Part shown: piece after piece, positions 26,741 through 35,533 of the stretch
How the letters are laid out: every line of letters starts with the position of its first letter
How positions within the stretch are numbered: position 1 is the first letter of the stretch
Assembly (NCBI GenBank): GCA_947502635.1
Contig: CANNAN010000001.1
Location: forward strand, 310,001 to 374,000
Direction of reading: 5' to 3'
Origin: an uncultured Flavobacteriaceae bacterium
Lineage (GTDB): Bacteria; Bacteroidota; Bacteroidia; Flavobacteriales; Flavobacteriaceae
Length of the DNA: 64,000 bases
Position numbers and translations under genes: made by a program
The notes under the pieces: generated by a model
Told to the model about the DNA's origin: nothing
What the model saw: only the letters and a program-made list of their open reading frames with translations
The model's database searches: none

Positions 26741-28285
26741 TTAATTAATTGGTTTTACGCCTATTAAAAACACTACTGGCATTTGTAATTCTTGCTTTTT
26801 TATAGCTGTTTCAATGCTGCCTAAGGTTGATGAAAGTAACACCTCATTATCTCTTGAAACATTAGAAATAGCATTCACTGGAATATTAGGGTTTTTGCAG
26901 ACCTCCATTAGTTTAGGTACAATTTTGTCCAAACTCTTTAAGCCCATATAAAGCGCTAATGTGTTCCCTGCGTTTAACATTTCGGCAATGCCATTTAGTT
27001 GTGCAGTAGAATAATCGGCAGTATGCGCCGTACAAATTAAAATGGCATTGGATTGTCCTCTTTCAGTAATGGGAATATTAACGGTATTGGCTGCTGCTAA
27101 TGCTGCTGAAATTCCTGGAATTACAGTAAAAGGTAGTTTGTGCTGTTTTAAAAAACGGACTTCTTCAGCAGCTCTACCATAAATATATGGATCACCAGAT
27201 TTTAATCGAACGACACTTTTCCCTTGCAGACAATGTGTTTTCATTAATGCATTGATGTTATTTTGCCTCTTTTCTTGACTTTCGGCATCTCCAAATTTCT
27301 TGCCTACATAAATCTTTTCTGCTTGGGTATTGATGTCTAAAATGTCATCTGAAACTAAATTATCGTGCAATATGACTTCTGCTTTTTGGAGCGCATGGAA
27401 TGCTTTTAGGGTTAATAAATTTTTATTACCTGGTCCCGCTCCTGCAATAGTTATTTCTGGTAATTTATTTTTTGAGAAAATCCATTCAGGATTTGAGTAT
27501 TCATACTCGAAATGAAGTGCTTTTTTTGATTTTGAATTGTCGATTATCTTATAACTTTCATTTTCTGTGTCTTCAAAAACAGGCGCTGGTAGCTCCAATT
27601 CTAAAGCTGCTTTTTCGTAAAAGGCTTTCCGTTTAGGATGTTTATCTGCACAGCCATTGATGATGTCTCCAAAATAATGCTGTTCTATAATGGACTCAAT
27701 CAACCCAATCGCATCTTTTTGATGGATTAGATTGACAGGGATATTTGGGTTTTTTAAATGTTTTTTGTTTGCCAAAAACCGTCCTGGGTGACGTTGAGGT
27801 CCGATCAATCCTGCCAAACGCAAAATGGTTAAGTGACTCCCAAAATGTGCTTGCATTAGCTGTTCTGCTTTTAATACCCCTTTACCTGATGCTTTTTCTG
27901 GTTGGCAATTTTCTGTTTCATTTGTTAAACGATTTGTATTTTGATATACCGAAGTAGAGCTAACAAAAATGATGTTTACATGTTTGGGTGTCTGTTGAAT
28001 AATTTGTTCGATTTGGAGCGGATAAATAGTTTCTATATCTTCAATTCGCTTTGGAGGAAAATTAATGATTATGGTAGATGCTTCGTATATAAAAGCATCC
28101 CAATCGCCTATAATTTTATCCGATGTAACATGTATTCTTGTTGTAGGAAACGTATATTTTGCAAAGGTCTTTAGTTTGTCTAATGTTGAGACAGAACCAT
28201 TAATTGAATATCCTTTTTTTTGTAGCTCTAAAGCAAGCGGTAAACCTAACCAACCTAAACCTAGTATAGAAATTTGATTCTTCAT
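26741..28285 (-). CDS. SDR-family dehydrogenase fused to uroporphyrinogen-III C-methyltransferase (CobA)
   Basis: This 514-residue fusion has an N-terminal atypical short-chain dehydrogenase like YeeZ (about 1-270), with dinucleotide motif GLGWLGLPLALEL (9-21), FVSSTSVYQN (107-116) and RLAGLIGPQRHPGRF (156-170). A SUMT methyltransferase follows (about 276-514), with IAGAGPGNKNLLTLKA, VVRLKSGDPYIYGRA and TVIPGISAALAAA. The SUMT makes precorrin-2 from uroporphyrinogen III. The dehydrogenase half is not the CysG/Met8-type precorrin-2 dehydrogenase; its role is unknown, but its fusion partner suggests precorrin-2 oxidation. The start overlaps the ferredoxin-like gene by 4 bp. Confidence 0.92.
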   Translation of the reverse strand: MKNQISILGLGWLGLPLALELQKKGYSINGSVSTLDKLKTFAKYTFPTTRIHVTSDKIIGDWDAFIYEASTIIINFPPKRIEDIETIYPLQIEQIIQQTPKHVNIIFVSSTSVYQNTNRLTNETENCQPEKASGKGVLKAEQLMQAHFGSHLTILRLAGLIGPQRHPGRFLANKKHLKNPNIPVNLIHQKDAIGLIESIIEQHYFGDIINGCADKHPKRKAFYEKAALELELPAPVFEDTENESYKIIDNSKSKKALHFEYEYSNPEWIFSKNKLPEITIAGAGPGNKNLLTLKAFHALQKAEVILHDNLVSDDILDINTQAEKIYVGKKFGDAESQEKRQNNINALMKTHCLQGKSVVRLKSGDPYIYGRAAEEVRFLKQHKLPFTVIPGISAALAAANTVNIPITERGQSNAILICTAHTADYSTAQLNGIAEMLNAGNTLALYMGLKSLDKIVPKLMEVCKNPNIPVNAISNVSRDNEVLLSSTLGSIETAIKKQELQMPVVFLIGVKPIN

Positions 28286-29082
28286 GATACGATTAGGTTT
28301 GTGTTTAGTAACTGAATTTTTGTACAGTAATTCCAGACATAACTTTCATTAGAATCGATGGAAATTTTTCCTAAAGTTTTTCCAAATTTATTCTTGAAAC
28401 GAATCCCTGTTTGTTCTGTTTCCTTTTGATAAAAATATTCTGTAACAGAAATTTTTGATTGCTGTAATTCTTCATTGTCTTTTGGAACTGCGGCAATAGT
28501 TAATGGAATACAATCTGTTTTAGTTGTTAATTCAAGCGTGTGCTCTTTTGAATAGTCTACAGCACATATTTCTTCAAATGGAATTGAATTTTGATTGGAG
28601 ATATGAAGTGTTATGCCTTGTGGGTTTTCGAACAGGTGTAAGAATAATGGATATAAGTATTGGTCTGAACTAAACCCTTTAGTGATATAACATTCACCTA
28701 ATTCTTTATCTTGTCTTAATTCAAAAGGTTTTGGTTTTATAGGGGCTCTTTCATTATTTGATACTTGCTTTTCCCAACCATTTTGATACAATAATTCGGT
28801 TTCGATTGGACATTCATTATGAATATGTCCTTTTACAATATGATTGATTTTTTCTGGAGTCAGTTCTTTATACCAAAACGCTCCTGGATGTACAATGCAT
28901 GTAGGCGCATCTTCGCACCTCCCGTTACACCTGGTTTTAATGGTGTGCGTGTTGTTCCAAAGTTCATTGTTACGCAAATATGCTCTAGCAGTTCTTATAA
29001 CTTGTTCGCTTCCTGCTTTTTGGCAAGAACCTCCATCACAAAAGAAAAAGGTATGTGTAGTATTGACGATATTTTTACCCAT
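28282..29082 (-). CDS. Thioredoxin-like [2Fe-2S] ferredoxin-domain protein
   Basis: First gene of the riboswitch-controlled operon. The 266-residue protein begins with a thioredoxin-like ferredoxin domain (about 1-95) with Cys15 and Cys20 (FFCDGGSC) and Cys52, Cys56 and Cys62 (CNGRCEDAPTC). About 170 more residues without a recognised domain follow; a beta-rich stretch near 135-200 (ITLHISNQNS, HTLELTTK) resembles DUF2218-like or SIP-related folds only vaguely. Ferredoxin-like CbiW proteins occur in other cbi operons. It may supply electrons for cobalt reduction or corrin steps; that is inference from context. Confidence 0.78.
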   Translation of the reverse strand: MGKNIVNTTHTFFFCDGGSCQKAGSEQVIRTARAYLRNNELWNNTHTIKTRCNGRCEDAPTCIVHPGAFWYKELTPEKINHIVKGHIHNECPIETELLYQNGWEKQVSNNERAPIKPKPFELRQDKELGECYITKGFSSDQYLYPLFLHLFENPQGITLHISNQNSIPFEEICAVDYSKEHTLELTTKTDCIPLTIAAVPKDNEELQQSKISVTEYFYQKETEQTGIRFKNKFGKTLGKISIDSNESYVWNYCTKIQLLNTNLIVS

Positions 29083-29116
29083 CTTACTTTTTATAAGGAA
29101 ATAAAAATAAGAGTAA

Positions 29117-29165
29117 GGAGCCCAAAAATTAGGCTATCGAACACTTTAACTTTTATTCCCGAAAG
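29117..29165 (-). promoter_or_regulatory. Candidate riboswitch expression-platform hairpins
   Basis: Downstream of the B12 box, the reverse strand shows AACTTT/AAAGTT around CGGGAAT (about 29142-29165) and AGCC/GGCT closing an A/T loop (about 29117-29134). No long U run follows, so control of translation initiation is at least as likely as termination. The assignment is tentative. Confidence 0.35.
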
Positions 29166-29179
29166 TTTAAATTATGTTG

Positions 29180-29350
29180 TGCATTAGGCAGGTCTTCTGA
29201 CTTACTCTACTTTTAACGTCTTCCCATTCTTTAGAACAGTGACTTTTAATGTTAAAAGCTTTTTTAGAGCTTACAGCTGCGGGAACAGTTTTGGATTTAC
29301 ACCAAATTCCCTTTTAATTCTTAATTTTAATTAAAAAAATAAGAAACCAA
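29180..29350 (-). ncRNA. Adenosylcobalamin riboswitch
   Basis: On the reverse strand all core elements are in order. A 5' stem TTCTTA/TAAGAA is followed by GGGAATTTGGTGTAAATCC (29293-29311), then TTCCCGCAGCTGTAAGC, the CACTG and GGGAAG segments, and finally the B12 box GTCAGAAGACCTGCC (29187-29201). It lies about 100 nt upstream of the ferredoxin-domain gene. Binding of adenosylcobalamin should switch the whole downstream operon off. Confidence 0.95.
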
Positions 29351-29358
29351 AAGCGCTA

Positions 29359-29366
29359 CGAATGTA
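29359..29366 (-). promoter_or_regulatory. Possible -7 box of the cobalamin operon
   Basis: The reverse strand reads TACATTCG, a one-mismatch fit to TAnnTTTG, just upstream of the riboswitch 5' stem. No clear -33 element was seen. Confidence 0.3.
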
Positions 29367-29381
29367 TCATTTTTTTTTGAA

Positions 29382-29909
29382 CTAAAGGATAAAATTCAAA
29401 ATGAATTCAACTCTTTTTAAAGGAGACGTTTTTGAGAGCATGATAATATCAAACCCTCTTTTTTTATAATAATCTAAAAGGACCTTTTCTAATTTGAGGC
29501 AATAATCAAACTCTTGTAACCGCTGTCCGTCTTTGCAATAAATCTCGAACCAAGTTGGAGCAAAAAATACTTTTTTCTGATAGGTTTCATGATAAGGAAA
29601 TGTTTTTAAATAATTTGGAATTTCTTTTTTAGCAACGGTTAAATAAGCTTCTAAATCTAACAAAGAACGATCACAAACAAGTGCTTTATTATTTGATAAC
29701 GCTTCGTTTGTTCTTTTATAAACAAGATTGGTAAATCGATCGATATCTTGCCAAGGCATGCCATGTCGTCCATGCTTTTGTTCATCAATGATTACTTTTC
29801 TTGACACTTCGTCCATACAAGGAACGTTGTGCTTTAGAAGGTTTATCAAAGTTGTTTTTCCAGTACCTGGAGCTCCAGTAATAATGTATTTTTTTTGAAG
29901 ACTATCCAT
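29382..29909 (-). CDS. Small P-loop ATPase/kinase in the cobalamin cluster
   Basis: I place the start at the ATG at 29909 (MDSLQKKYIITG); the longer reading from 29933 overlaps cbiB further and adds only MLCFLCFI. The 175-residue protein has P-loop GAPGTGKTT (12-20) and VCDRSLLDLEAYL near 78-90, with a nucleoside-kinase-like layout (AAA_28 type). It is the last gene of the cobQ-cobC-cbiB unit and overlaps cbiB by 8 bp. Its function is unknown; adenosylcobinamide kinase or L-threonine kinase are both missing from the window and are reasonable candidates. Confidence 0.82.
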   Translation of the reverse strand: MDSLQKKYIITGAPGTGKTTLINLLKHNVPCMDEVSRKVIIDEQKHGRHGMPWQDIDRFTNLVYKRTNEALSNNKALVCDRSLLDLEAYLTVAKKEIPNYLKTFPYHETYQKKVFFAPTWFEIYCKDGQRLQEFDYCLKLEKVLLDYYKKRGFDIIMLSKTSPLKRVEFILNFIL

Positions 29910-30843
29910 TATAAAACACAAAAAACAGAGCAATAATTAATATACAAAACAAAGTACTTACAGCGTAATTAATTAGACTGACTGTTTTAATTTCTTCGTG
30001 TTTAATTTCACGATTATTGCTTCCAATAAATGGTTTTTCAACCAATTTACCATGATAATAATTGGGACCTCCAAATTGACAATTTAAAACATAAGCTAAT
30101 GCTGCTTCTGGATAGCCTGCATTTGGACTACTGTGCTTTTTTCCTTCTTTTAAAACAAAGAAAAAGCCTCCTAACTTAAACTTAACAATTAATATTAAAA
30201 AGGCAGTAATTCTAGCAGGAATGTAATTAACAACATCATCTACTTTTGCGGCAAATTTTCCGAACTGTATATAACGATCATTTTTGTATCCAATCATAGA
30301 ATCTAATGTGTTGATCATTTTATAAGTCATAACACCTGGTATTCCTAAAATTGCAAAATAAAATAGTGGGGCAATGACTCCGTCACTTAAGTTTTCTGAC
30401 ATGGTTTCAAAAGTAGCTATTCGTATTTGTTGCTTATCTAAACGGTTTGTTTCTCGTCCCACAATCCAAGATAAACGCTTGCGTCCAGCGTCTAAACCTT
30501 CCTTTTTTAGTGTTTTAAAAACGGCCTTTCCTTCTTGTATTAATGTTTTGTTTGCTAAACAATAAAATAACATGACTATTGAAAATAAGATACTAAGCAT
30601 CTTAAAACCGTTTGAATTTAGCCATTGTATCATTAATAATGGTACTACAAAAGCAAGGCTTATTAATACCATAGATAAGAGCATGCCTTTTAGTAATTTA
30701 CCGCTGCTTTTGTTTAGTTTTTTTTCACCAAAAGCAATTGCCTTTCCATAAAAAACAATAAGATGTGGCATCCATTTAGGATCGCCAAAAAACAGGTCTA
30801 AGCAAAAAGCACTAATTAATATGTAAATAGTATTTAAAGCCAT
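29902..30843 (-). CDS. cbiB: Adenosylcobinamide-phosphate synthase CbiB
   Basis: The 313-residue inner-membrane protein has several hydrophobic segments and the family motifs LDLFFGDPKWMPHLI (15-29), NTLDSMIGYK near 185-195, and SPNAGYPEAALAYVL near 240-255. It condenses (cobalt-)cobyric acid with aminopropanol phosphate. It overlaps the upstream aminotransferase by 10 bp and the downstream ATPase by 8 bp. CbiB and CobD (Pseudomonas naming) are the same family. Confidence 0.94.
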   Translation of the reverse strand: MALNTIYILISAFCLDLFFGDPKWMPHLIVFYGKAIAFGEKKLNKSSGKLLKGMLLSMVLISLAFVVPLLMIQWLNSNGFKMLSILFSIVMLFYCLANKTLIQEGKAVFKTLKKEGLDAGRKRLSWIVGRETNRLDKQQIRIATFETMSENLSDGVIAPLFYFAILGIPGVMTYKMINTLDSMIGYKNDRYIQFGKFAAKVDDVVNYIPARITAFLILIVKFKLGGFFFVLKEGKKHSSPNAGYPEAALAYVLNCQFGGPNYYHGKLVEKPFIGSNNREIKHEEIKTVSLINYAVSTLFCILIIALFFVFYNG

Positions 30844-31841
30844 TTTTTTAAGGCATGAATAAGTTTGTGATTTGCCTCTTTACTTTGGGTTGAGAGCCGA
30901 ATATGTTCGCCATTTAATCGAGAAAAATTTGTGGCATCTCTAATAAGTATTTGATGTTCTTTTATCAGGAATTCTTTTAATTCCTTGGCCGATTTATTTT
31001 CTAATTGAACTAAAAAATAAGGGGTATTACTTTCACAAACTTGTAGTCCTTCTAATTGAGCGAGTTGTTTTTTAAAAACCATAGCTTCTTTTAGTAATTC
31101 TGAAACGTTAAACTGAAGCGTTTCATAATTGTTAAAAATAAATTCACCTGCTTTTATTGCTAATGAATTCACACTCCAAGGCATTTTTAAACCTAAGATT
31201 TTGACAATGTTTGAAGCACTTGAAACAATGTAGCCTAAGCGTAAGCCAGGAATTGTAAATGTTTTGGTTAAAGAACGTACCACAATTAAATTACTGTAAT
31301 ACTTAGTGAGTGACATGATAGAATCGATGCTATCTGTAAATTCAATATATGCCTCGTCAATAACAAAAGTTGTATGCGGCTTTTGCTTAAATAAATGGTC
31401 TAATTCATTTTTTGAAAAGACAGACCCATCTGGGTTATTAGGGTTGCAAATAAATACAAGGTCTTCATCTGTGTTCGCTAGATCTGTCTGTGAAATTAAC
31501 TTGTAATTAAGTTTAAAAATTTTACAGGCATCTTCATATTCTGAAAAAGTAGGAGCTACAATAGCTGCTTTCTTATTAGAAAATAATTGAGCAATTAGGT
31601 AAAAGGCTTCGGTTGCTCCATTTGTAAATAAAAATTGGTTGTTACTTAGTTGAAAAACTTTAGCGGCTAATTCATTTAACTCATTAGCAATAGGAGAAGG
31701 ATAATTTTGAATTTGATTGATATTGCTTAAAATAGCCTCAATTAATTCTGAAGGACATCCTTTATAATAGACATTAGAGCTAAAGTTATATTTTATTTTC
31801 CCTTCTATTAAATGAAGGTCATCACCATGTCCGTTTAACAT
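30834..31841 (-). CDS. Threonine-phosphate decarboxylase-like aminotransferase
   Basis: This 335-residue class I/II PLP enzyme resembles histidinol-phosphate aminotransferase. The PLP lysine is Lys193 in VRSLTKTFTIPGLRLGY, with CNPNNPDGS (132-140), IDEAYIEF (161-168) and FTNGATEAF (72-80) also visible. Beside cobQ and cbiB it should be the L-threonine-O-3-phosphate decarboxylase that makes aminopropanol phosphate for the corrin side chain (CobD in Salmonella naming, CobC in Pseudomonas). The conflicting names are why no symbol is given. It overlaps cobQ by 7 bp. Confidence 0.9.
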   Translation of the reverse strand: MLNGHGDDLHLIEGKIKYNFSSNVYYKGCPSELIEAILSNINQIQNYPSPIANELNELAAKVFQLSNNQFLFTNGATEAFYLIAQLFSNKKAAIVAPTFSEYEDACKIFKLNYKLISQTDLANTDEDLVFICNPNNPDGSVFSKNELDHLFKQKPHTTFVIDEAYIEFTDSIDSIMSLTKYYSNLIVVRSLTKTFTIPGLRLGYIVSSASNIVKILGLKMPWSVNSLAIKAGEFIFNNYETLQFNVSELLKEAMVFKKQLAQLEGLQVCESNTPYFLVQLENKSAKELKEFLIKEHQILIRDATNFSRLNGEHIRLSTQSKEANHKLIHALKKWL

Positions 31842-33298
31842 TTTTCTATGCTATTTTTTAAGATGGTCGCCATATCTAAATTTTCATCAATCCAATTTGC
31901 CAATTTATCAAATTGTTCAGCTTTAAATGATTTGTAATTCCTGGCTTTAGCATCTGGATATTTTAATTGAAGTAATTCAGTAACAACTTCTTGATTATCA
32001 AAAATTCCGTGAAGATAGGTACCCCAACTTTTATTTCCATCAAAATAGCCTTCTTCTTTGCCATTTACATCATTTAAATGCTTGTTTTTAGGAACGTTTG
32101 TTTCTCCCATATGAATTTCATAGCCTTCACAGTTCTCCTTTAAATCTTTAAACTTAAACTGACGCTGCACGGTTTGTTTCGTTTTCGAAAGTGTTGTTTC
32201 AATATCAAAAATATTCAAGCCTTTTTCTAAAGTAGTATTACTTTCAACAGAAAAAGGATCAGCAATTGATTTCCCTAGCATTTGATAGCCACCGCAAATT
32301 CCAATAATAGAAATGTGTTTGTATCGTTCTTTAATTACAGCCGCCAATCCATCAGATTTTAAGGCGATTAAATCTTCAATTGTATTTTTTGTTCCTGGAA
32401 GAATAATGATGTCTGCTTTTTTTAATTCTTCTAGATCTCTCGTAAAATAAAGATTGATTAAAGGTTCTTGCTCTAAAGATTGAAAATCGGTGTAATTAGA
32501 CATGTAATGAAGTTTGACTACAGCAATATTTAATTTATTATCTCTAGAAGTTGTCGTTCTAAGATTTAGTGCAACCGAGTCTTCTTCTTCAATAATAATA
32601 TCTTTAGTATATGGCATTATGCCTAAAACAGGCAAGCCAGTAAGTTCTTCTAATTTTTTTTTACCTTCAATAAATAATGTAGTATCACCTCTAAATTTAT
32701 TAATAATAATCCCTTTTATAAGTTTTCGTTCCCAATCCTCGAGGAGTTCAATAGTACCATAAACACTACCAAAAACACCACCTTTATCAATGTCTGCTAC
32801 CAAATAAACGCAGGCATTAGCTGCTTTTGCCATGCGCATATTTACAATGTCTCTATGTTTTAGGTTGAGTTCGCTAATGCTTCCTGCTCCTTCCATTACA
32901 ATAGGATTGTATTTTGTTGCCAATTGATGAAACGCTTTTTTAGCTTCTTCGAAAAGGTGTTTTTTATTTTCTCCTAAAAAATATTCTTTAGCCGTTTGAT
33001 TGCCAATAGGTTTACCATGTAAGACAATTTGTGATTTGTTTACTGAGGAAGGTTTTAATAAAATAGGATTCATTTCTACCGTTGGAGGAATCCCACATGC
33101 CTCAGCTTGTACAGCTTGTGCTCTTCCAATTTCAAGATTATCTGGTGTTGAGAAACTATTTAAGGACATATTTTGTGCCTTAAAAGGAGCAGGTTGATGT
33201 CCATTATGTTTAAGCCATCTACAAATCCCTGTTGTTATCCAGCTTTTTCCGACATCTGAACCAGTTCCAACTAGCATTATAGGGTGTAGATTCTCCAT
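31835..33298 (-). CDS. cobQ: Cobyric acid synthase
   Basis: This 487-residue amidotransferase has P-loop VGTGSDVGKSW (10-20), the conserved PFKAQNMSLNS (38-48) and AQAVQAEACG (60-69), and a class I glutaminase domain with nucleophile Cys335 (IIGICGGYQMLG) and the histidine-bearing SWGTYLHGIFDN near the end. It amidates side chains b, d, e and g of adenosylcobyrinate a,c-diamide. It is the first gene of the second cobalamin transcription unit; an exact TAnnTTTG box lies just upstream. CbiP is the alternative name. Confidence 0.95.
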   Translation of the reverse strand: MENLHPIMLVGTGSDVGKSWITTGICRWLKHNGHQPAPFKAQNMSLNSFSTPDNLEIGRAQAVQAEACGIPPTVEMNPILLKPSSVNKSQIVLHGKPIGNQTAKEYFLGENKKHLFEEAKKAFHQLATKYNPIVMEGAGSISELNLKHRDIVNMRMAKAANACVYLVADIDKGGVFGSVYGTIELLEDWERKLIKGIIINKFRGDTTLFIEGKKKLEELTGLPVLGIMPYTKDIIIEEEDSVALNLRTTTSRDNKLNIAVVKLHYMSNYTDFQSLEQEPLINLYFTRDLEELKKADIIILPGTKNTIEDLIALKSDGLAAVIKERYKHISIIGICGGYQMLGKSIADPFSVESNTTLEKGLNIFDIETTLSKTKQTVQRQFKFKDLKENCEGYEIHMGETNVPKNKHLNDVNGKEEGYFDGNKSWGTYLHGIFDNQEVVTELLQLKYPDAKARNYKSFKAEQFDKLANWIDENLDMATILKNSIEKC

Positions 33299-33321
33299 TT
33301 TAATTTTATTCGTTTTGCTGA

Positions 33322-33329
33322 CAAAAATA
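33322..33329 (-). promoter_or_regulatory. Possible -7 box for the cobQ unit
   Basis: The reverse strand reads TATTTTTG, an exact fit to TAnnTTTG, 24 bp before the cobQ ATG. No cobalamin riboswitch is visible here, unlike the neighbouring operon. Confidence 0.4.
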
Positions 33330-33504
33330 TTGAATTAGATATTCTTTTCACATAAACCACTTTATTAAAAGTCTGGTTGGGGTCAAGTTTATCTTTTAAG
33401 ATTCCGTTTACCCATTCTAACCAAAGCATTTTCATAGCTGTGGTTTTTAAGCTTTAGCCCTGAGAATAACCTCTTTCTTTCCTCTTTATTTATGTTAATT
33501 TATT

Positions 33505-34410
33505 GTGAACGGTAATATAATGGGTGCCAATTATGCTTCGAGAGCCATGGCAAACTCGTTGGACCTGTTTGAAGAATTAGCACAATTTACTAGTGTTTAT
33601 GCTGCGATTCAAAAAGAATTTATAGATTCATTAAGTAAACTTAATGGTAAGACTACTGTGAATGATGCAGAATATGCTATTGCTCTAGGTGCGGTAAAAT
33701 CCTTCTCAGAAATTTGTAATCGTGTAGCTGAAGCTTGGAATGTATGGCGAAGTATAAATCTTGATGTGGAAGCCTGTGAATGATGCAGAATATGCTATTG
33801 CTCTAGGTGCGGTAAAATCTTTCTCAGAAATTTGTAATCGTGTAGCTGAAGCTTGGAATGTATGGCGAAGTATAAATCTTGATGTGGAAGCTGGTAGAAT
33901 GGCTACGGAAACGTCGTCAGATTGTATCTTTACCATTTCGGAAGAACCTGCATCACTAACAGATAATGAATTGAGATTAACTATTGAATTGCCTGATGTA
34001 CTAACAGCTCAAAACTATATTCGTTTAAGCTCGTTCCGACTTCCAGCATTGCTTAATGATAGTGATACTTTTCAGCTTCCATTAGTAGAAATTGAAAGTG
34101 AAAAGTATAAAGCAGTACTTATACCAGATCTATTGTATTACCAGTATTGTTATTACCTATAACAAGCATACCACTTCCAGGAGCTTATGAGCCAGAAGGA
34201 GGATCATGTCCCATAGATTATAGTGATGATAATACTTTTGTGTGTAAATTAACAGCGGCAATTGAGCAGTGGTTTAGCCGAAATAAACCCAGTGTTAATC
34301 AGGCTAAATTCCATTTTGATATGGCTTTGTTTTCTGAATTGAATGAAACACAATTACCGCTAATTCGTTTGCGAAAAGTTTATTTAGACGAAAAGGATGT
34401 GATTTGGTAG
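33505..34410 (+). pseudogene. Broken gene of unknown function with an internal tandem duplication
   Basis: Three overlapping open frames reconstruct one protein. Frame one starts at the GTG at 33505 (an ATG follows at 33520) and runs to 33783. A direct duplication of 118 bp (33657-33774 and 33775-33892) is not a multiple of three and throws the frame out. The second copy continues in another frame to 34162. A further shift near 34130-34150 is needed to reach LPITSIPLPGAYEPEGG, which runs to the stop at 34410. The reconstructed product, about 260 residues, has an N-terminal helical part (SEICNRVAEAWNVWRS) and a beta-rich C-terminal part. I recognise no family. The two copies of the duplication are almost identical, so the damage is recent. 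Confidence 0.8.
33657..33892 (+). repeat. 118-bp tandem direct duplication
   Basis: Copy one spans 33657-33774 and copy two 33775-33892. Only about one internal base differs (TCCTTC versus TCTTTC) apart from the junction. The unit length is not divisible by three. Confidence 0.92.
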
Positions 34411-34810
34411 AACTTGTATTTTATAGTTGAAAAATAGATTAAAGACATTGAAATTATAACTAAATGAATCAAAATTTATAAATGATTGATATACAGTTCT
34501 ATCGCATTTAGAATATAAAAAAGCAAAAATCTGTCTTTTCCTTAATAATAAAAGATGTTTAGAGATCGTAGTTTTTCATAGTTAATTATTCTTTAGTCTG
34601 TTACAATATTATAGAGCAAATAAAGCAAAAAGTAATTATCCGTTTTGAAAGTCGCTGGATCTTTTGATTAGGCTTTAAATTAAAAACCAGTCAGAATGCA
34701 AAAAAGCAACGCCTTGTAATTTTATCAAAAATAATTTCTTGTTTTCTGTACTATTACCATATATTTAACGGTGTAAAAATTCCGTTTAACTATAAAATAA
34801 GATAATTGTA
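34411..34810. other. Intergenic region, AT-rich
   Basis: About 400 bp with no convincing gene, RNA or terminator hairpin. It must contain the promoter for the rightward three-gene set, but no exact TAnnTTTG box was identified. Confidence 0.5.
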
Positions 34811-35530
34811 TTGGAGTCCCTTATTGAAAACATCTTATTTAATTATTCCTATATTGCTTTATACGGTTTGACTTTTGGGTACTTTGCATTTCTATATTTT
34901 GGAATAGGATTTTTATTTCTATCTGTTTGTAAGATGTTAGAAAGCAGGTATATACTTAATAAAATTAAAGACAGAGAAGTTTCGAAAAAGCAGATCAGTT
35001 TTGAAATAAAACACTCCATAAAATCGATAGTTGTTTTCGGGTTTTCAATTATACCAATCATATATTTAATAAGAGTTAATGTCATAGAATTATTACCAAA
35101 TACATGGCTTAATATCCTAATAGGGATTGTTTTACTCACGCTATGGAATGAAGTCCATTTTTATGTGGTGCATAGAATAATGCATCAAAAATTCATGATG
35201 AAACATGTACATTTTATTCATCATAAATCTAGAATTTCAACAGTGTATTCTGTTTACAGTTTTCATTGGTTGGAAGCACTTTTATTAAGTACCATACCAT
35301 TAACAATTGTTCCGTTTATTCCTTTTTCTATAGTTGCAGTCTTTATATACCCATTTGTGAGTATTCTATTAAATTTTGCAGGCCATTGTAATTACCGATT
35401 TGGAAATGGAAAAGGCAATAGCTGGAGGCTTTTTGGAACCTATCATAATGAACACCATAGCAGAGGCAGAAAAAACTATGGTTTTTCGCTTAACATCTTG
35501 GATAAATTATTTTCCAAGCATAATAAATAA
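34811..35530 (+). CDS. Membrane fatty-acid hydroxylase / sterol-desaturase superfamily protein
   Basis: This 239-residue integral membrane protein has about five hydrophobic segments and the eight-histidine diiron pattern of the family: HRIMH (121-125), HVHFIHH (132-138), His192 (GHCNYR) and YHNEHH (211-216). Relatives hydroxylate or desaturate lipids with oxygen and two irons. TTG at 34811 is the only usable start; an in-frame TAA lies just before it. It is the first gene of a set with a ketosynthase-diiron fusion 3 bp downstream, so its substrate may be the acyl product of that enzyme. Family call is secure; substrate is unknown. Confidence 0.9.
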   Translation: MESLIENILFNYSYIALYGLTFGYFAFLYFGIGFLFLSVCKMLESRYILNKIKDREVSKKQISFEIKHSIKSIVVFGFSIIPIIYLIRVNVIELLPNTWLNILIGIVLLTLWNEVHFYVVHRIMHQKFMMKHVHFIHHKSRISTVYSVYSFHWLEALLLSTIPLTIVPFIPFSIVAVFIYPFVSILLNFAGHCNYRFGNGKGNSWRLFGTYHNEHHSRGRKNYGFSLNILDKLFSKHNK

Positions 35531-35533
35531 TAA

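Noticed and set aside
33278-33435. 52-codon reverse-strand open frame overlapping the cobQ start
   Set aside because: It covers the likely cobQ promoter and start; no family is recognised, so a real gene cannot be supported.
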